Source of the DNA: Halovivax limisalsi
GTDB taxonomy: Archaea > Halobacteriota > Halobacteria > Halobacteriales > Natrialbaceae
Assembly (NCBI RefSeq): GCF_023093535.1
Contig: NZ_CP095757.1
Coordinates: forward strand, 3,658,001 to 3,722,000
Length of the DNA: 64,000 nt
Reading direction: 5' to 3'
Shown: positions 9,716 through 17,791 of the stretch, one piece after another
How the letters are laid out: every line of letters starts with the position of its first letter
Numbering within the stretch: the stretch's first letter is position 1
Made by a program: the position numbers and the translations under genes
The notes under the pieces: model-generated
What the model was told of the DNA's origin: nothing
The model's database searches: none
The model's input: only the letters and a program-made list of their open reading frames with translations

Positions 9716-10773
9716 CCAGGACGTCGACTAGCAACGATGATGTGGAAGGCGTCGGCGAAATGAGCGGCACCGATCCGGACGCAGGCGGCGAAACGATCGT
9801 CGTGATTCCGGGCGACGGCGTCGGGCAGGAAGTCGTCCCGGCCGCCGTCGACGTGCTCGAGGCGCTCGATCCGGGCTTCGAATTCGCGTCCTACGAGGCC
9901 GGCGATCACGTCGCGGACGAGCGCGGCACGCCGCTGCCCGCGGAGACGCGCGCGGCCGTCGAGGCGGCCGACGCGACCCTGTTCGGCGCCGCGGGCGAGA
10001 CGGCCGCGGACGTGATCCTGCCCCTTCGGAGCGCCGTCGACTCCTTCGTCAACGTTCGCCCGGCCAGGGCGTACCCGGGCGTCGACGCCGTCCGGCCGGA
10101 GACCGACCTCGTCTTCCTCCGCGAGAACACCGAGGGCGTCTACGCCGGGCTGGAACACCGCCTCACCGACGACGTCGCGACGGGCACGCGACTCACGACC
10201 CGCGACGCATCCCAGCGCCTCGCCGAGTTCGCCTGTCGGTACCTCGACGACGTCGCGGCCGACGCGTTCACCGTCGTCCACAAGGCGAACGTCATGGGCG
10301 AGACCGACGGGCTCTTTCGCGAGGCCGTCTTCGACGTGGCGGCCGAGCGCGGCGTCGAGCCAGACGAGGTTCTCATGGACGCCTTCGCGACCCGGGTCTG
10401 TCTCGACCCGACGCAGTTCGACGTCGTCGTCTGTCCGAACCTCGCGGGGGACGTGCTCTCCGACCTTGCGGCCGGCCTCGTCGGCGGGCTCGGCCTCCTC
10501 CCCTCCGCAAACCTGGGGCCCGAGCGCGGGCTGTTCGAACCGGTCCACGGAACGGCGCCGGACATCGCCGGGGAGGGCGTCGCGAACCCGAGCGCGACGA
10601 TCCTCTCGGCCGCCATGCTGCTGGAATTCCTCGGGTACGACGAGGACGCGCGGGCGGTTCGCCGGGCCGTCGAGTCCGTTCTCGAGTCCGGTCCGCGAAC
10701 GCCCGACCTCGGCGGCGACGCGACGACCGACGACGTCACCGGGGCGATCGTCGCGCGCCTCGACACCGAGTGA
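9712..10773 (+). CDS. leuB: 3-isopropylmalate dehydrogenase
   Basis: Oxidatively decarboxylates 3-isopropylmalate to 2-oxoisocaproate with NAD. Motifs of the isocitrate/isopropylmalate dehydrogenase family are [49 protein letters not shown] and [20 protein letters not shown]. The N-terminus has about 20 extra hydrophilic residues; MSGTDPD (about 9760) is an alternative start. It is the last gene of the run that begins at ilvB; an opposite-strand gene ends 90 bases downstream. An NADP-isocitrate dehydrogenase is unlikely given the leuCD context. Confidence 0.92.
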   Translation: MTRTSTSNDDVEGVGEMSGTDPDAGGETIVVIPGDGVGQEVVPAAVDVLEALDPGFEFASYEAGDHVADERGTPLPAETRAAVEAADATLFGAAGETAADVILPLRSAVDSFVNVRPARAYPGVDAVRPETDLVFLRENTEGVYAGLEHRLTDDVATGTRLTTRDASQRLAEFACRYLDDVAADAFTVVHKANVMGETDGLFREAVFDVAAERGVEPDEVLMDAFATRVCLDPTQFDVVVCPNLAGDVLSDLAAGLVGGLGLLPSANLGPERGLFEPVHGTAPDIAGEGVANPSATILSAAMLLEFLGYDEDARAVRRAVESVLESGPRTPDLGGDATTDDVTGAIVARLDTE

Positions 10774-10862
10774 CCGTCTCTGATCGGCAGCGCCGCTGTG
10801 TTTCCGCGTTCGCGCCGTCACCCGATCCTACCACGAATCACCCGTAGGACCCGCGATCAGCC

Positions 10863-12077
10863 TCAGAATCCGGTATCCACGTACGGCTGGTCGCGGGGGA
10901 AGAGCCGGTCGAGCGTCGCGACGACGTCGTCGGGCGCGTCGAGCCGGCCGAGTCGGGCGAGGTCGCTCGCCGTGCGATAGCCGACGACCACCTGCGAGAG
11001 CGTCCCCACGTCGAGGGAGAGGTCGGGATCGGCGCCGGGGACGCGTTCGCACGTCGGGGTGCCGTCCGCGACGACGAGGCGGAGCGGGTCGTCGTGCCAG
11101 TCGACGAGCGGATCCTCGACGGCGAGCGTCACGCTCTCCTCGTCGGCGGCCGGGTACGAGAGCGCCGGGAGCGTCTCGTGGGCGTCGACGAGGCGGACCA
11201 TCGGACCGTTCGACAGCTCGCAGTCGAGCTCCTCGGGGTCGGTCGCGAGGTCGCGAAGTGGGACGTCGGTCGGGAGGGTGAACGAGAGTTCCGAAATCTG
11301 GGAATCGTGGTTGGCGAGGTACGCACAGAGCGCGAGCAGTGCCTCGGTATCGCGGAACGCGAGATCCCGGACGCGCATCGATCGGTCGCCCCACGACCCC
11401 TCGACGAAGTAGACGAGATACCCGCGCGGCTCGCCGCCTCGCTCCCAGACGTACGCGTAGGGGTCATCGTCCCACCCGGTGAAGATCCGGTGGGTCCACC
11501 AGTCGTCGGAGCGGTCGATCGAGAGCGCGTACCGGCCCGCCATCGCGTCGTAGACGGACGCGAGACGCTCGTACTCCTCGGCCTCGACAGGTCGGAACGA
11601 ACCCGCCTCGTCGAGTCGATCCCGTGCGAACGAGAGGGCCGAGGGCTCGCACGTGTAGGCGTGGCGGGCGGAGGCGGTCTCCCAGCCGAACTGGCGGTAG
11701 AAGCGGTAGCGAAACGGCCAGAGGAGCGAGAAGCGATCGCCGCGGTCGCGATACTCGGCGAGCGAACGGGCGAGCAACTCCTCGACGTAGCCCTTCCGGC
11801 GGTGCTCCGGGGGTGAGGCGACCATCGAGAGGCCGGGCGAGGGATGGTGGTCGCCGCGGACGAGCGCGTCGAACCAGTGGTGCAGACAGACGACCAGCGG
11901 GTCGTCGGCCGCCGACTCGGTGTCGAAGAGGCCGCGGCGCGCGCCGAGTTGCATCCGTTCGTGGTCGTCCTCGGTCGGGTCGAAGTCGACCGGGCCCGAC
12001 TCGGGGGTGAAGCCGTAGCCGACGTACTCACTGAAGGCCTTCCGGTGGTCCTCGTCGAGGGGACGATACTCGATCAT
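10863..12077 (-). CDS. GNAT acetyltransferase, Eis-like
   Basis: A 404-residue protein of the Eis-like layout: an N-terminal GNAT acetyl-CoA fold (LSMVASPPEHRRKGYVEELL carries the acetyl-CoA loop RRKGY), a second GNAT-like domain, and a C-terminal SCP2-like domain with a terminal carboxylate that in Eis enzymes joins the active site. The family acetylates amines, including aminoglycosides and peptides; the haloarchaeal substrate is unknown. It is divergent from ilvD with 181 bases between the starts and convergent with leuB. No link to branched-chain metabolism is evident apart from position. Confidence 0.8.
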   Translation of the reverse strand: MIEYRPLDEDHRKAFSEYVGYGFTPESGPVDFDPTEDDHERMQLGARRGLFDTESAADDPLVVCLHHWFDALVRGDHHPSPGLSMVASPPEHRRKGYVEELLARSLAEYRDRGDRFSLLWPFRYRFYRQFGWETASARHAYTCEPSALSFARDRLDEAGSFRPVEAEEYERLASVYDAMAGRYALSIDRSDDWWTHRIFTGWDDDPYAYVWERGGEPRGYLVYFVEGSWGDRSMRVRDLAFRDTEALLALCAYLANHDSQISELSFTLPTDVPLRDLATDPEELDCELSNGPMVRLVDAHETLPALSYPAADEESVTLAVEDPLVDWHDDPLRLVVADGTPTCERVPGADPDLSLDVGTLSQVVVGYRTASDLARLGRLDAPDDVVATLDRLFPRDQPYVDTGF

Positions 12078-12171
12078 ACCTGACCTGATGGGTATCGATC
12101 CGTATACGTGTCGGTTTCAGTACCGATACGATCGATTTCACAGACCGGGCGAGTAGAGCGCTCACCGGGAC

Positions 12172-12187
12172 CGGGAACATGTTCCCG
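12172..12187 (+). promoter_or_regulatory. 16-bp palindrome upstream of ilvD
   Basis: CGGGAACATGTTCCCG is a perfect inverted repeat. It sits about 40 bases upstream of the CTTAAG box and about 70-85 bases before the ilvD ATG, between two divergent genes. This is a position for an activator or repressor site; the regulator is unknown. Confidence 0.45.
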
Positions 12188-12228
12188 CAGGCCCCGAACT
12201 CCCGAACAGTTTTGCACGACTGACGAGG

Positions 12229-12234
12229 CTTAAG
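12229..12234 (+). promoter_or_regulatory. TATA-like box of ilvD
   Basis: CTTAAG lies 25-30 bases before ATG 12259. The spacing supports a leaderless transcript and selects ATG 12259 rather than GTG 12253 as the start. Confidence 0.5.
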
Positions 12235-12258
12235 GTCTTCCGGCGCCGCTACGTGAGT

Positions 12259-13986
12259 ATGTCACAGGAGACCCCCGAGACGCGAGAGAAACCCCCGGAT
12301 CTGCCGAGCAACGACGTCACCGAGGGCCCCGATCGCGCGCCCCACCGGGCGATGTTCTACGCGATGGATTACGACGAGAACGACCTCGCTTCGCCGATGA
12401 TCGGCGTCGCGAACCCGGCGGCCGACATCACGCCCTGTAACGTCCACCTGGACGACCTCGCCGACGCGGCGTGGAACGGCGTCGACGAGGCGGGCGGCAT
12501 GCCGATCGGGTTCGGCACGATCACCATCTCCGACGCGATCTCGATGGGCACGGAGGGGATGAAGGCCTCGCTCGTCTCGCGCGAGGTGATCGCCGACTCC
12601 GTCGAACTCGTCGCCTTCGGCGAGCGACTCGACGGCCTCGTGACGCTGGCCGGCTGCGACAAGAACCTGCCGGGCATGATGATGGCCGCGATCCGGACCG
12701 ACCTGCCGACCGTCTTCTGCTACGGCGGCACCATCCTCCCCGGCGAGTTCCACGGCGACGACGTCACCATCCAGGACGTCTTCGAGGGCGTCGGCGCCCA
12801 CGCCGAGGGGAACCTCTCGCGCGAGGAACTCGAAGAACTCGAACACGCCGCCTGTCCGGGTCCCGGCTCCTGCGCCGGCATGTACACCGCGAACACGATG
12901 GCCTCGATGAGCGAGGCGCTCGGGCTCGCCCCGCTCGGCTCCGCGACCGCACCCGCCGTCACGGACGAGCGCGAAGCGATCGCCGCCGAGGCGGGCGAAC
13001 TCGCGCTCGAGGCGGTCGAGGCCGATCGGCGCCCCTCCGACATCCTCACCCGGAAGTCGTTCGAGAACGCCATCACGCTCGACGTCGCGATCGGCGGGTC
13101 GACGAACTCCGTCCTCCACCTGCTGGCCCTGGCCGCGGAGGCCGGCGTCTCCCTCTCGATCGAGGACTTCGACGAGATCTCCCGGCGGACGCCCCACATC
13201 GTCGACGTCCGCCCCGGCGGGGCCCACGTGATGGCCGACCTCCACCAGCAGGGCGGGATTCCGGTCGTCCTCCGACGGCTCCTCGAGGCCGACTTGCTCC
13301 ACGGCGACGCGATGACGATCACCGGTCGAACGATCGCGGACGAACTCGACGCGCTCTCGCTGCCGGCCGACGACGCGGTCGATCCGGGGGTCGTCCGCCC
13401 GATCGACGACCCCATCCACGAAGAGGGCGCGCTCGTCATCCTCACCGGCAACCTCGCCCCCGACGGCTCGGTGCTGAAGGTGACCGGCGACGACGAACTC
13501 TACCACCGGGGGCCGGCCCGGGTCTTCGAGCGCGAGGAGGACGCCATGGAGTGGGTTCAGTCGGGCGGCATCGAGTCCGGCGACGTCGTCATCATCCGCA
13601 ACGAGGGGCCCTGCGGCGGGCCCGGCATGCGCGAGATGCTCGGCGTCACGGCGGCCGTCGTCGGCCAGGGCCACGAGGACGACGTCGCGCTGCTGACCGA
13701 CGGTCGCTTCTCCGGCGCGACCCGCGGCCCGATGATCGGTCACGTCGCGCCGGAGGCGTTCGACGGCGGGCCGATCGCCGCGGTCGAAGACGGCGATACG
13801 GTGACCGTCGACATCCCGAACCGCGACCTGTCCGTCGACCTCTCGGACGCGGAGATCGACGCCCGCCTGGCGGCGCGGGACGATCCCGAACCCGCCTACA
13901 CCGCCGGCGTCCTCGCGAAGTACGGCCGGGCCTTCGGCTCGGCGGCCAACGGCGCGGTGACCAACCCGGGCGCGAAGGACGACTGA
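12259..13986 (+). CDS. ilvD: dihydroxy-acid dehydratase
   Basis: Dehydrates 2,3-dihydroxyisovalerate and 2,3-dihydroxy-3-methylvalerate to the 2-oxoacids, the penultimate step of valine and isoleucine synthesis. Cluster ligands are visible as C133 in GCDKNLPG and C199/C205 in CPGPGSCAGMYTANTM; the C-terminal half has GPCGGPGMREML and LLTDGRFSGATRGPMIGHV. The length (575) is typical of the IlvD family. It is transcribed alone, away from ilvBNC, with its own TATA box and upstream palindrome. The related 6-phosphogluconate and sugar-acid dehydratases are less likely given the nearby ilv and leu genes. Confidence 0.95.
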   Translation: MSQETPETREKPPDLPSNDVTEGPDRAPHRAMFYAMDYDENDLASPMIGVANPAADITPCNVHLDDLADAAWNGVDEAGGMPIGFGTITISDAISMGTEGMKASLVSREVIADSVELVAFGERLDGLVTLAGCDKNLPGMMMAAIRTDLPTVFCYGGTILPGEFHGDDVTIQDVFEGVGAHAEGNLSREELEELEHAACPGPGSCAGMYTANTMASMSEALGLAPLGSATAPAVTDEREAIAAEAGELALEAVEADRRPSDILTRKSFENAITLDVAIGGSTNSVLHLLALAAEAGVSLSIEDFDEISRRTPHIVDVRPGGAHVMADLHQQGGIPVVLRRLLEADLLHGDAMTITGRTIADELDALSLPADDAVDPGVVRPIDDPIHEEGALVILTGNLAPDGSVLKVTGDDELYHRGPARVFEREEDAMEWVQSGGIESGDVVIIRNEGPCGGPGMREMLGVTAAVVGQGHEDDVALLTDGRFSGATRGPMIGHVAPEAFDGGPIAAVEDGDTVTVDIPNRDLSVDLSDAEIDARLAARDDPEPAYTAGVLAKYGRAFGSAANGAVTNPGAKDD

Positions 13987-14002
13987 CGGGCACTCAAACC
14001 GG

Positions 14003-14239
14003 TTACTCTCGCTCCCGACGTCGCTCCGGGTCGTCGGCGTCCTCGCTCTCGAATCGGATCGAGATCCACGGAGCGATCTCGATCCGCGAGAGATCGGTAC
14101 TGAAGAAGACGAGCAGGAGAACCCCCGCACCGAAGAAAACCGCAGTCGGATTGCCGTCCAGTTTGACGACGGCGAGCCCGAAGCTCACCGTCAGGAGGGC
14201 AAAGCGGAGCGCGGTCGTCGATCGGTCGCTCGTCGTCAT
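14003..14239 (-). CDS. small membrane protein, unknown
   Basis: About 78 residues from ATG 14239, or 88 from GTG 14269. Two closely spaced hydrophobic segments (ALRFALLTVSFGLAVV and AVFFGAGVLLLVFF) predict a small integral membrane protein with a charged C-terminal tail ending in ERRRERE. It is convergent with ilvD. No family is recognised; similar small two-helix proteins are common next to unrelated haloarchaeal genes. Confidence 0.6.
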   Translation of the reverse strand: MTTSDRSTTALRFALLTVSFGLAVVKLDGNPTAVFFGAGVLLLVFFSTDLSRIEIAPWISIRFESEDADDPERRRERE

Positions 14240-14548
14240 GGTCAGTGAGTCCCGCTCCACTGGCGACACCGCATCCGAATCGTCGGTTCCGGCCGGCCGA
14301 TATCGGGATCGGTCGCAGTCCGTGAACGGGCGTCCCGAAGCCTAGCCGGCGACGGTAATCAGTACCTGTATCCGCGTTCCGATACTGATGTCGGCGGGCG
14401 AACCGCCGATTCGACGGGCGTCGCGGCCGATCGATGGCCGATCGGCATTTCCGAAAGGAGTTCCGTCAGTGACCAGTCGCGCCGAGCGACGTGGGGAGTG
14501 GAGTCGATTGGATCGGCCGGCGTCGACGGCGGGCGTATCGCGTCGTTA

Positions 14549-14995
14549 CTACTGTTTGAGTTTCGCGACGTTCTGGCGGATCGATCCGAGCAGGCCCTCG
14601 TGGGTCTCCGCACCCAGAGCGCGCTGGAGCGTCGAATTCTCCGGTTCGTCCTGGACGACGACCTCGAGGTACGGTTCGAGCTGCTCGAACGTGTCCGAGA
14701 GGATCACGGAGTGATCGTCCGTATCGTGCTCGACGACGCCCGCCTCGGCCAGCTTCGGCACGTGACACTGGACGGACGAGACGTAGACGCTCTTGTAGTC
14801 GTTCTGGGCCACCTCGTCGGGGGGAACGTTGTGTTCCCAGCCGGCGACCGTCTCGGCCAGCCGGGAGAGTTCGACCGGTTCGGTTCGCCCTCTGAGTGCG
14901 TACAGGAGGTAGCGCCGACGCCGGTTTGCGAGTAACTCCAGGATAGTATCCGCCGTGAGTTGCTCGGCGTCCTCCTGCTGGGGAAACGACTCCAT
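14549..14995 (-). CDS. DUF7344 winged-helix regulator
   Basis: A 148-residue cytoplasmic protein of a haloarchaeal helix-turn-helix family. The segment ILELLANRRRRYLLYALRG is the typical first helix pair, followed by SRLAETVAGWE and SVYVSSVQCHVPKLAEAGVV, where VQCHVPKLAEAG is the recognition-helix region. A C-terminal extension of about 50 residues with acidic character follows. These proteins are inferred to be transcription regulators because of the fold; the target is unknown. It lies alone upstream of tRNA-Phe on the opposite strand. Confidence 0.75.
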   Translation of the reverse strand: MESFPQQEDAEQLTADTILELLANRRRRYLLYALRGRTEPVELSRLAETVAGWEHNVPPDEVAQNDYKSVYVSSVQCHVPKLAEAGVVEHDTDDHSVILSDTFEQLEPYLEVVVQDEPENSTLQRALGAETHEGLLGSIRQNVAKLKQ

Positions 14996-15174
14996 AACAG
15001 TCCCTTACCCTGCTGAAGGCAAAAACGTGGCTTGAATATCTGCCTGGTCAATAACGAGGCCCCTGACTCTCGGTCAACGAGACACTACGCCCGAGGATCG
15101 TCGATACCGCGACCATACCGCGGCGGGGCGCCATTCGAAATCCTTTTTTGTCCCATCGACCCAGAACCGAGTAG

Positions 15175-15248
15175 GCCGCCTTAGCTCAGACTGGGAGAGC
15201 ACTCGACTGAAGATCGAGCTGTCCCCGGTTCAAATCCGGGAGGCGGCA
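15175..15248 (+). tRNA. tRNA-Phe (GAA)
   Basis: Acceptor stem GCCGCCT (15175-15181) pairs with AGGCGGC (15241-15247), with discriminator A at 15248. The D arm TAGCTCAGACTGGGAGAGCA, the anticodon loop ACTGAAGAT with GAA, and the T arm CCGGTTCAAATCCGG are all present. CCA is not encoded. The 3' end from the T arm onward is repeated five more times downstream, so this gene is the integration target of the adjoining elements. Confidence 0.95.
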
Positions 15249-15282
15249 TTTCTGCTGCGAGCAATCCGCGAGCAGCAGAAAT
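15248..15282 (+). other. hairpin directly after tRNA-Phe
   Basis: ATTTCTGCTGC (15248-15258) pairs perfectly with GCAGCAGAAAT (15272-15282), an 11-bp stem with the 13-base loop GAGCAATCCGCGA. It begins at the tRNA discriminator base. Related hairpins with paired base changes occur at 17172-17206 and 17304-17338, and a looser one after tRNA-Pro. It may be a 3' processing or termination structure, or an arm of an integration site. Confidence 0.7.
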
Positions 15283-15360
15283 GGAAACCGGACGGATTCT
15301 GAACCCTGCAAGTCGCAGCCCGGAAAGCGACCGCAGGGAGCAACCCGGAACGTCTTGCTT

Positions 15361-15384
15361 CGGTTCAAATCCGGGAGGCGGCAT
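15361..15384 (+). repeat. partial tRNA-Phe 3' end, copy 2
   Basis: GGTTCAAATCCGGGAGGCGG plus CAT repeats the T arm and 3' acceptor strand of tRNA-Phe without the rest of the gene. This is what site-specific integration into a tRNA 3' end leaves behind (an att core). It lies about 135 bases after the intact copy. A short hairpin (GACCG with CGGTC) follows near 15391-15413. Confidence 0.75.
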
Positions 15385-15507
15385 ATTCTGAGATCAAGAC
15401 CGTGAGCGTAGCGAGCGGTCGCAGATCGAAGAAACGACGCCGACCGGGTTTGAAGTAAACGAGCCCAACCCGCGCAGGCCGGAGGCCGAGCAGGAACGTC
15501 TCGGCGT

Positions 15508-15529
15508 GGTTCACAATCCGGGAGCCACA
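15508..15529 (+). repeat. partial tRNA-Phe 3' end, copy 3 (degenerate)
   Basis: GGTTCACAATCCGGGAG is a variant of the tRNA-Phe T arm with one extra base (TTCACAATCC for TTCAAATCC), followed by CCACA instead of GCGGCA. The sequence upstream (GAACGTCTCGGCGT) is shared with the copy at 17282, so they come from related elements. It is the last copy before the ATPase gene. The AT-rich stretch from 15660 to 15715 probably holds that gene's promoter. Confidence 0.65.
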
Positions 15530-15737
15530 ATCATACTGCGGTTCGAATGCCAGAGAGCGACGATCTCGGTTCTCGACGTTCTCTCACCCTCCGATCGCCA
15601 ACCGTCCAGCCGATAGGCGGACCGCTGTACTTCGAGTACCGGATGCTCCGTGGATGGGGATTAGTAAAAACGGAATTAGTAAAATGACGATTTAGATAAT
15701 CGGCAGCATTATTACGAGCAAAGACGAACGGCGGTAC

Positions 15738-17138
15738 ATGTCTCACCCGCGCTTTATCGACCGCGAGGACGAACGCTCCCTCCTCGAATCGCGGTTCGAG
15801 AGCGACAGAGCCGAGTTGATCGTCCTGTACGGCCGCCGGCGACTCGGCAAGAGCGCACTCGTTCGTGAAGCGGTTCGCGGCCGTCAGGACGCCGTCTACT
15901 GGCAGGCGACAGAGGAGACACCGGAGGTGCAGCTTGCGGACTTTGTCGCCGCTGCCAGTGAGACGTTTCCAGTCATTGAGGACATACAGCGCGACTGGGA
16001 AGCGCTGCTTCGGGCGCTGGGTCGCCAGGACGCAGTCGTCGTACTCGACGAATTTCCCTACCTCGTCGAGTCGGATGACGCACTTCCCTCAAAGCTTCAG
16101 CGCGTCTGGGACACGCACTTAGAAGAGACGGGCACGTCGCTGGTGCTTGTCGGGTCGTCGATCAGCATCATGGAAGACAAGGTCCTCACCGGTGGCAGTC
16201 CGTTGTATGGCCGACGGACCGCAACGATCGACCTCCCGCCACTCGATCTGGCGGACGCACGGCAGTTCTATCCCGACGACGATCCGGATAGCGTCATCAG
16301 GGCCTGGGGTATCTTCGGGGGAACGCCGTACTATCTCCAGGCGGTGGACCCGTCTCGCTCGCTCGCCGAGAACGTCCAATCACAGATCCTCTCGGAACAT
16401 GGCGTCCTCCACAACGAGCCGGAGTTCCTGTTACGAACGGAGTTCGGGATTCGTGAACCGCAGACGTACTACACGATTTTGCGTGCGATCGCGACCGGGA
16501 AACGGGCGGCCAACGAAATCGCGGACTTCGCTGGTGTCGACTCGAACGCGCTTGGATCGTATCTCTCGAAGCTTCGGCGTCTCAGACTCATCGAACGGGA
16601 CATTCCCGTGACTGCGAACCCGAATTCGACGCGGAAGAGTCGCTACCGACTGAGAGAGCCGTTGTTCCGATTCTGGTTCCGGTACGTCTACGGTCAACAG
16701 GGCAAGCTCGCACAGCTCGGTAATGACGCATACGAGCAGGTAGTCGATCCGACGTTCAACGACTACATGGGGACGATGTTTGAGCAGGTCTGTCAGAATG
16801 CGCTACCGTCGGTACTACCTAAGACCTACCAGGGGATCGGCTACTGGTGGTATCAGCGACACGAAATCGACGTCGTCGGACTCGCAAGCGACGGAACGCT
16901 CGTGGTTGGCGAATGCAAGTACACCAGCCGGAAGATGACCGAAGGCGACCTGTCTGACCTCGAACGAACTGCGTCACAGGTTCGGTGGACACCACCGAAC
17001 GGGGCCGATCGAGAACAGCACTACTGTTGTTTCTGTCGCGCCGGGTTTTCCGACGACCTGAAGCAAGTCGCTGCGGATCGATCGGACGTATCGCTCCTCA
17101 CGCCTGCGGACATCGTACCGGGTGACGGTACCGAGTGA
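15738..17138 (+). CDS. archaeal ATPase, AAA with DUF234 C-terminus
   Basis: A 466-residue P-loop ATPase of the archaeal family. Walker A is YGRRRLGKSALV near residue 35, Walker B is VVVLDEFPYLV near residue 98, and LVLVGSSISIM looks like sensor 1. A winged-helix segment (ANEIADFAGVDSNALGSYLSKLRRLRLIERDIP) follows, then a DUF234 / nuclease-like domain with EIDVVGLASDGTLVVGECKY, whose E-D-ExK pattern resembles PD-(D/E)XK nucleases. Such ATPases are abundant and mobile in archaea; the biological role is unknown. It is flanked by tRNA-Phe 3' fragments and its stop lies 10 bases before copy 4, so it looks like the only cargo gene of an integrated island. Confidence 0.8.
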   Translation: MSHPRFIDREDERSLLESRFESDRAELIVLYGRRRLGKSALVREAVRGRQDAVYWQATEETPEVQLADFVAAASETFPVIEDIQRDWEALLRALGRQDAVVVLDEFPYLVESDDALPSKLQRVWDTHLEETGTSLVLVGSSISIMEDKVLTGGSPLYGRRTATIDLPPLDLADARQFYPDDDPDSVIRAWGIFGGTPYYLQAVDPSRSLAENVQSQILSEHGVLHNEPEFLLRTEFGIREPQTYYTILRAIATGKRAANEIADFAGVDSNALGSYLSKLRRLRLIERDIPVTANPNSTRKSRYRLREPLFRFWFRYVYGQQGKLAQLGNDAYEQVVDPTFNDYMGTMFEQVCQNALPSVLPKTYQGIGYWWYQRHEIDVVGLASDGTLVVGECKYTSRKMTEGDLSDLERTASQVRWTPPNGADREQHYCCFCRAGFSDDLKQVAADRSDVSLLTPADIVPGDGTE

Positions 17139-17148
17139 GGTGTGTCAT

Positions 17149-17174
17149 CCGGTTCAAATCCGGGAGGCGGCATT
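17149..17174 (+). repeat. partial tRNA-Phe 3' end, copy 4
   Basis: A perfect copy of the tRNA-Phe T arm and acceptor 3' strand, from CCGGTTCAAATCCGGGAG through GCGGCATT. With the intact gene at 15225-15250 it brackets the ATPase and forms the clearest attL/attR pair of the array. Confidence 0.75.
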
Positions 17175-17206
17175 GCTGTCGCGAACAATTCGTGAGCGAC
17201 AGCGAT
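17172..17206 (+). other. covarying hairpin after copy 4
   Basis: ATTGCTGTCGC (17172-17182) pairs with GCGACAGCGAT (17196-17206), again 11 pairs (one T-G) and a 13-base loop, GAACAATTCGTGA. Compared with the hairpin after tRNA-Phe, three stem positions have changed on both sides so that pairing is kept. Confidence 0.7.
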
Positions 17207-17281
17207 GGAAACCCGAGCGAATTTGAATCAGACGAGTCGCAGCCCGCGCAGGCCGGAGGCCGAGCAGGAACGTCTCGGCGT

Positions 17282-17305
17282 GGTTCACAATCCGGGAGGC
17301 GGCAT
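17282..17305 (+). repeat. partial tRNA-Phe 3' end, copy 5
   Basis: GGTTCACAATCCGGGAGGCG followed by GCA carries the same TTCACAATCC variant as copy 3. It is followed by a third hairpin (17304-17338) with ten pairs, one G-A mismatch and a 13-base loop. Confidence 0.7.
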
Positions 17306-17403
17306 TTCTGGTGCGAGCAATTCGCGAGCAACAGAGATGGAAACCGGACGGATTTGAAGGAGAGAACACGCAGCGCGAGCGGAGCGAGCGACCGTGTTCG
17401 CGT

Positions 17404-17426
17404 GGTTCACAATCCGGGAGGCGCCA
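17404..17426 (+). repeat. partial tRNA-Phe 3' end, copy 6 (outer end)
   Basis: GGTTCACAATCCGGGAGGCG then CCAC is the last recognisable copy and probably marks the outer boundary of the island. The preceding stretch GAGCGGAGCGAGCGACCG belongs to the same repeated unit type. Confidence 0.6.
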
Positions 17427-17485
17427 CGGATTGCTAGGACGCAGTATCCGCTTCAAAAGCGAGGGGTGTGCCGAAATCCGCACCC

Positions 17486-17656
17486 GTGAGCCGGGGCGTG
17501 ACGGGTCGCTGCCCGCACTGCGGCGAACCCGTCCGTCGGTACCTATCAGCACCCGCGCCGCGGGAGAGCTTCAGACCTGTCCCTGTGACGCCGAATCGGA
17601 GCCGATCGGTTCCGAGGACCGGGCTTCGAGCGACGTCCGTCGCGATTCACTGAGCC
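17486..17656 (+). pseudogene. possible frameshifted small zinc-ribbon gene
   Basis: From GTG 17486 one frame reads SRGVTGRCPHCGEPVRRYL, a typical zinc-knuckle start. The second Cys pair (GELQTCPCDAESEPIGSED) lies in a different frame about 25 codons later, so the two halves cannot be joined without an indel. The combined sequence would be a small CxxC...CxC zinc protein. It sits just outside the tRNA-Phe island. Alternatively the match is chance in GC-rich DNA. The remainder of 17427-17791 shows nothing else. Confidence 0.3.
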
Positions 17657-17791
17657 GATCCAGTGGACGGACTCGAGGCAGCTGTCACGCTCGACGGTCC
17701 GCTCGAGAGACCGAGCTGCGCGCACGACGGCTGGGTTGAAACCGACGATCCGCGATAGCAAACTGGTCGGGTTCTCCCCGGCACGTCCCCG

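Noticed and set aside
15225-17426. CRISPR array
   Set aside because: The repeated units are tRNA 3' fragments with hairpins, spacing is irregular and a gene lies between; no cas genes are present.
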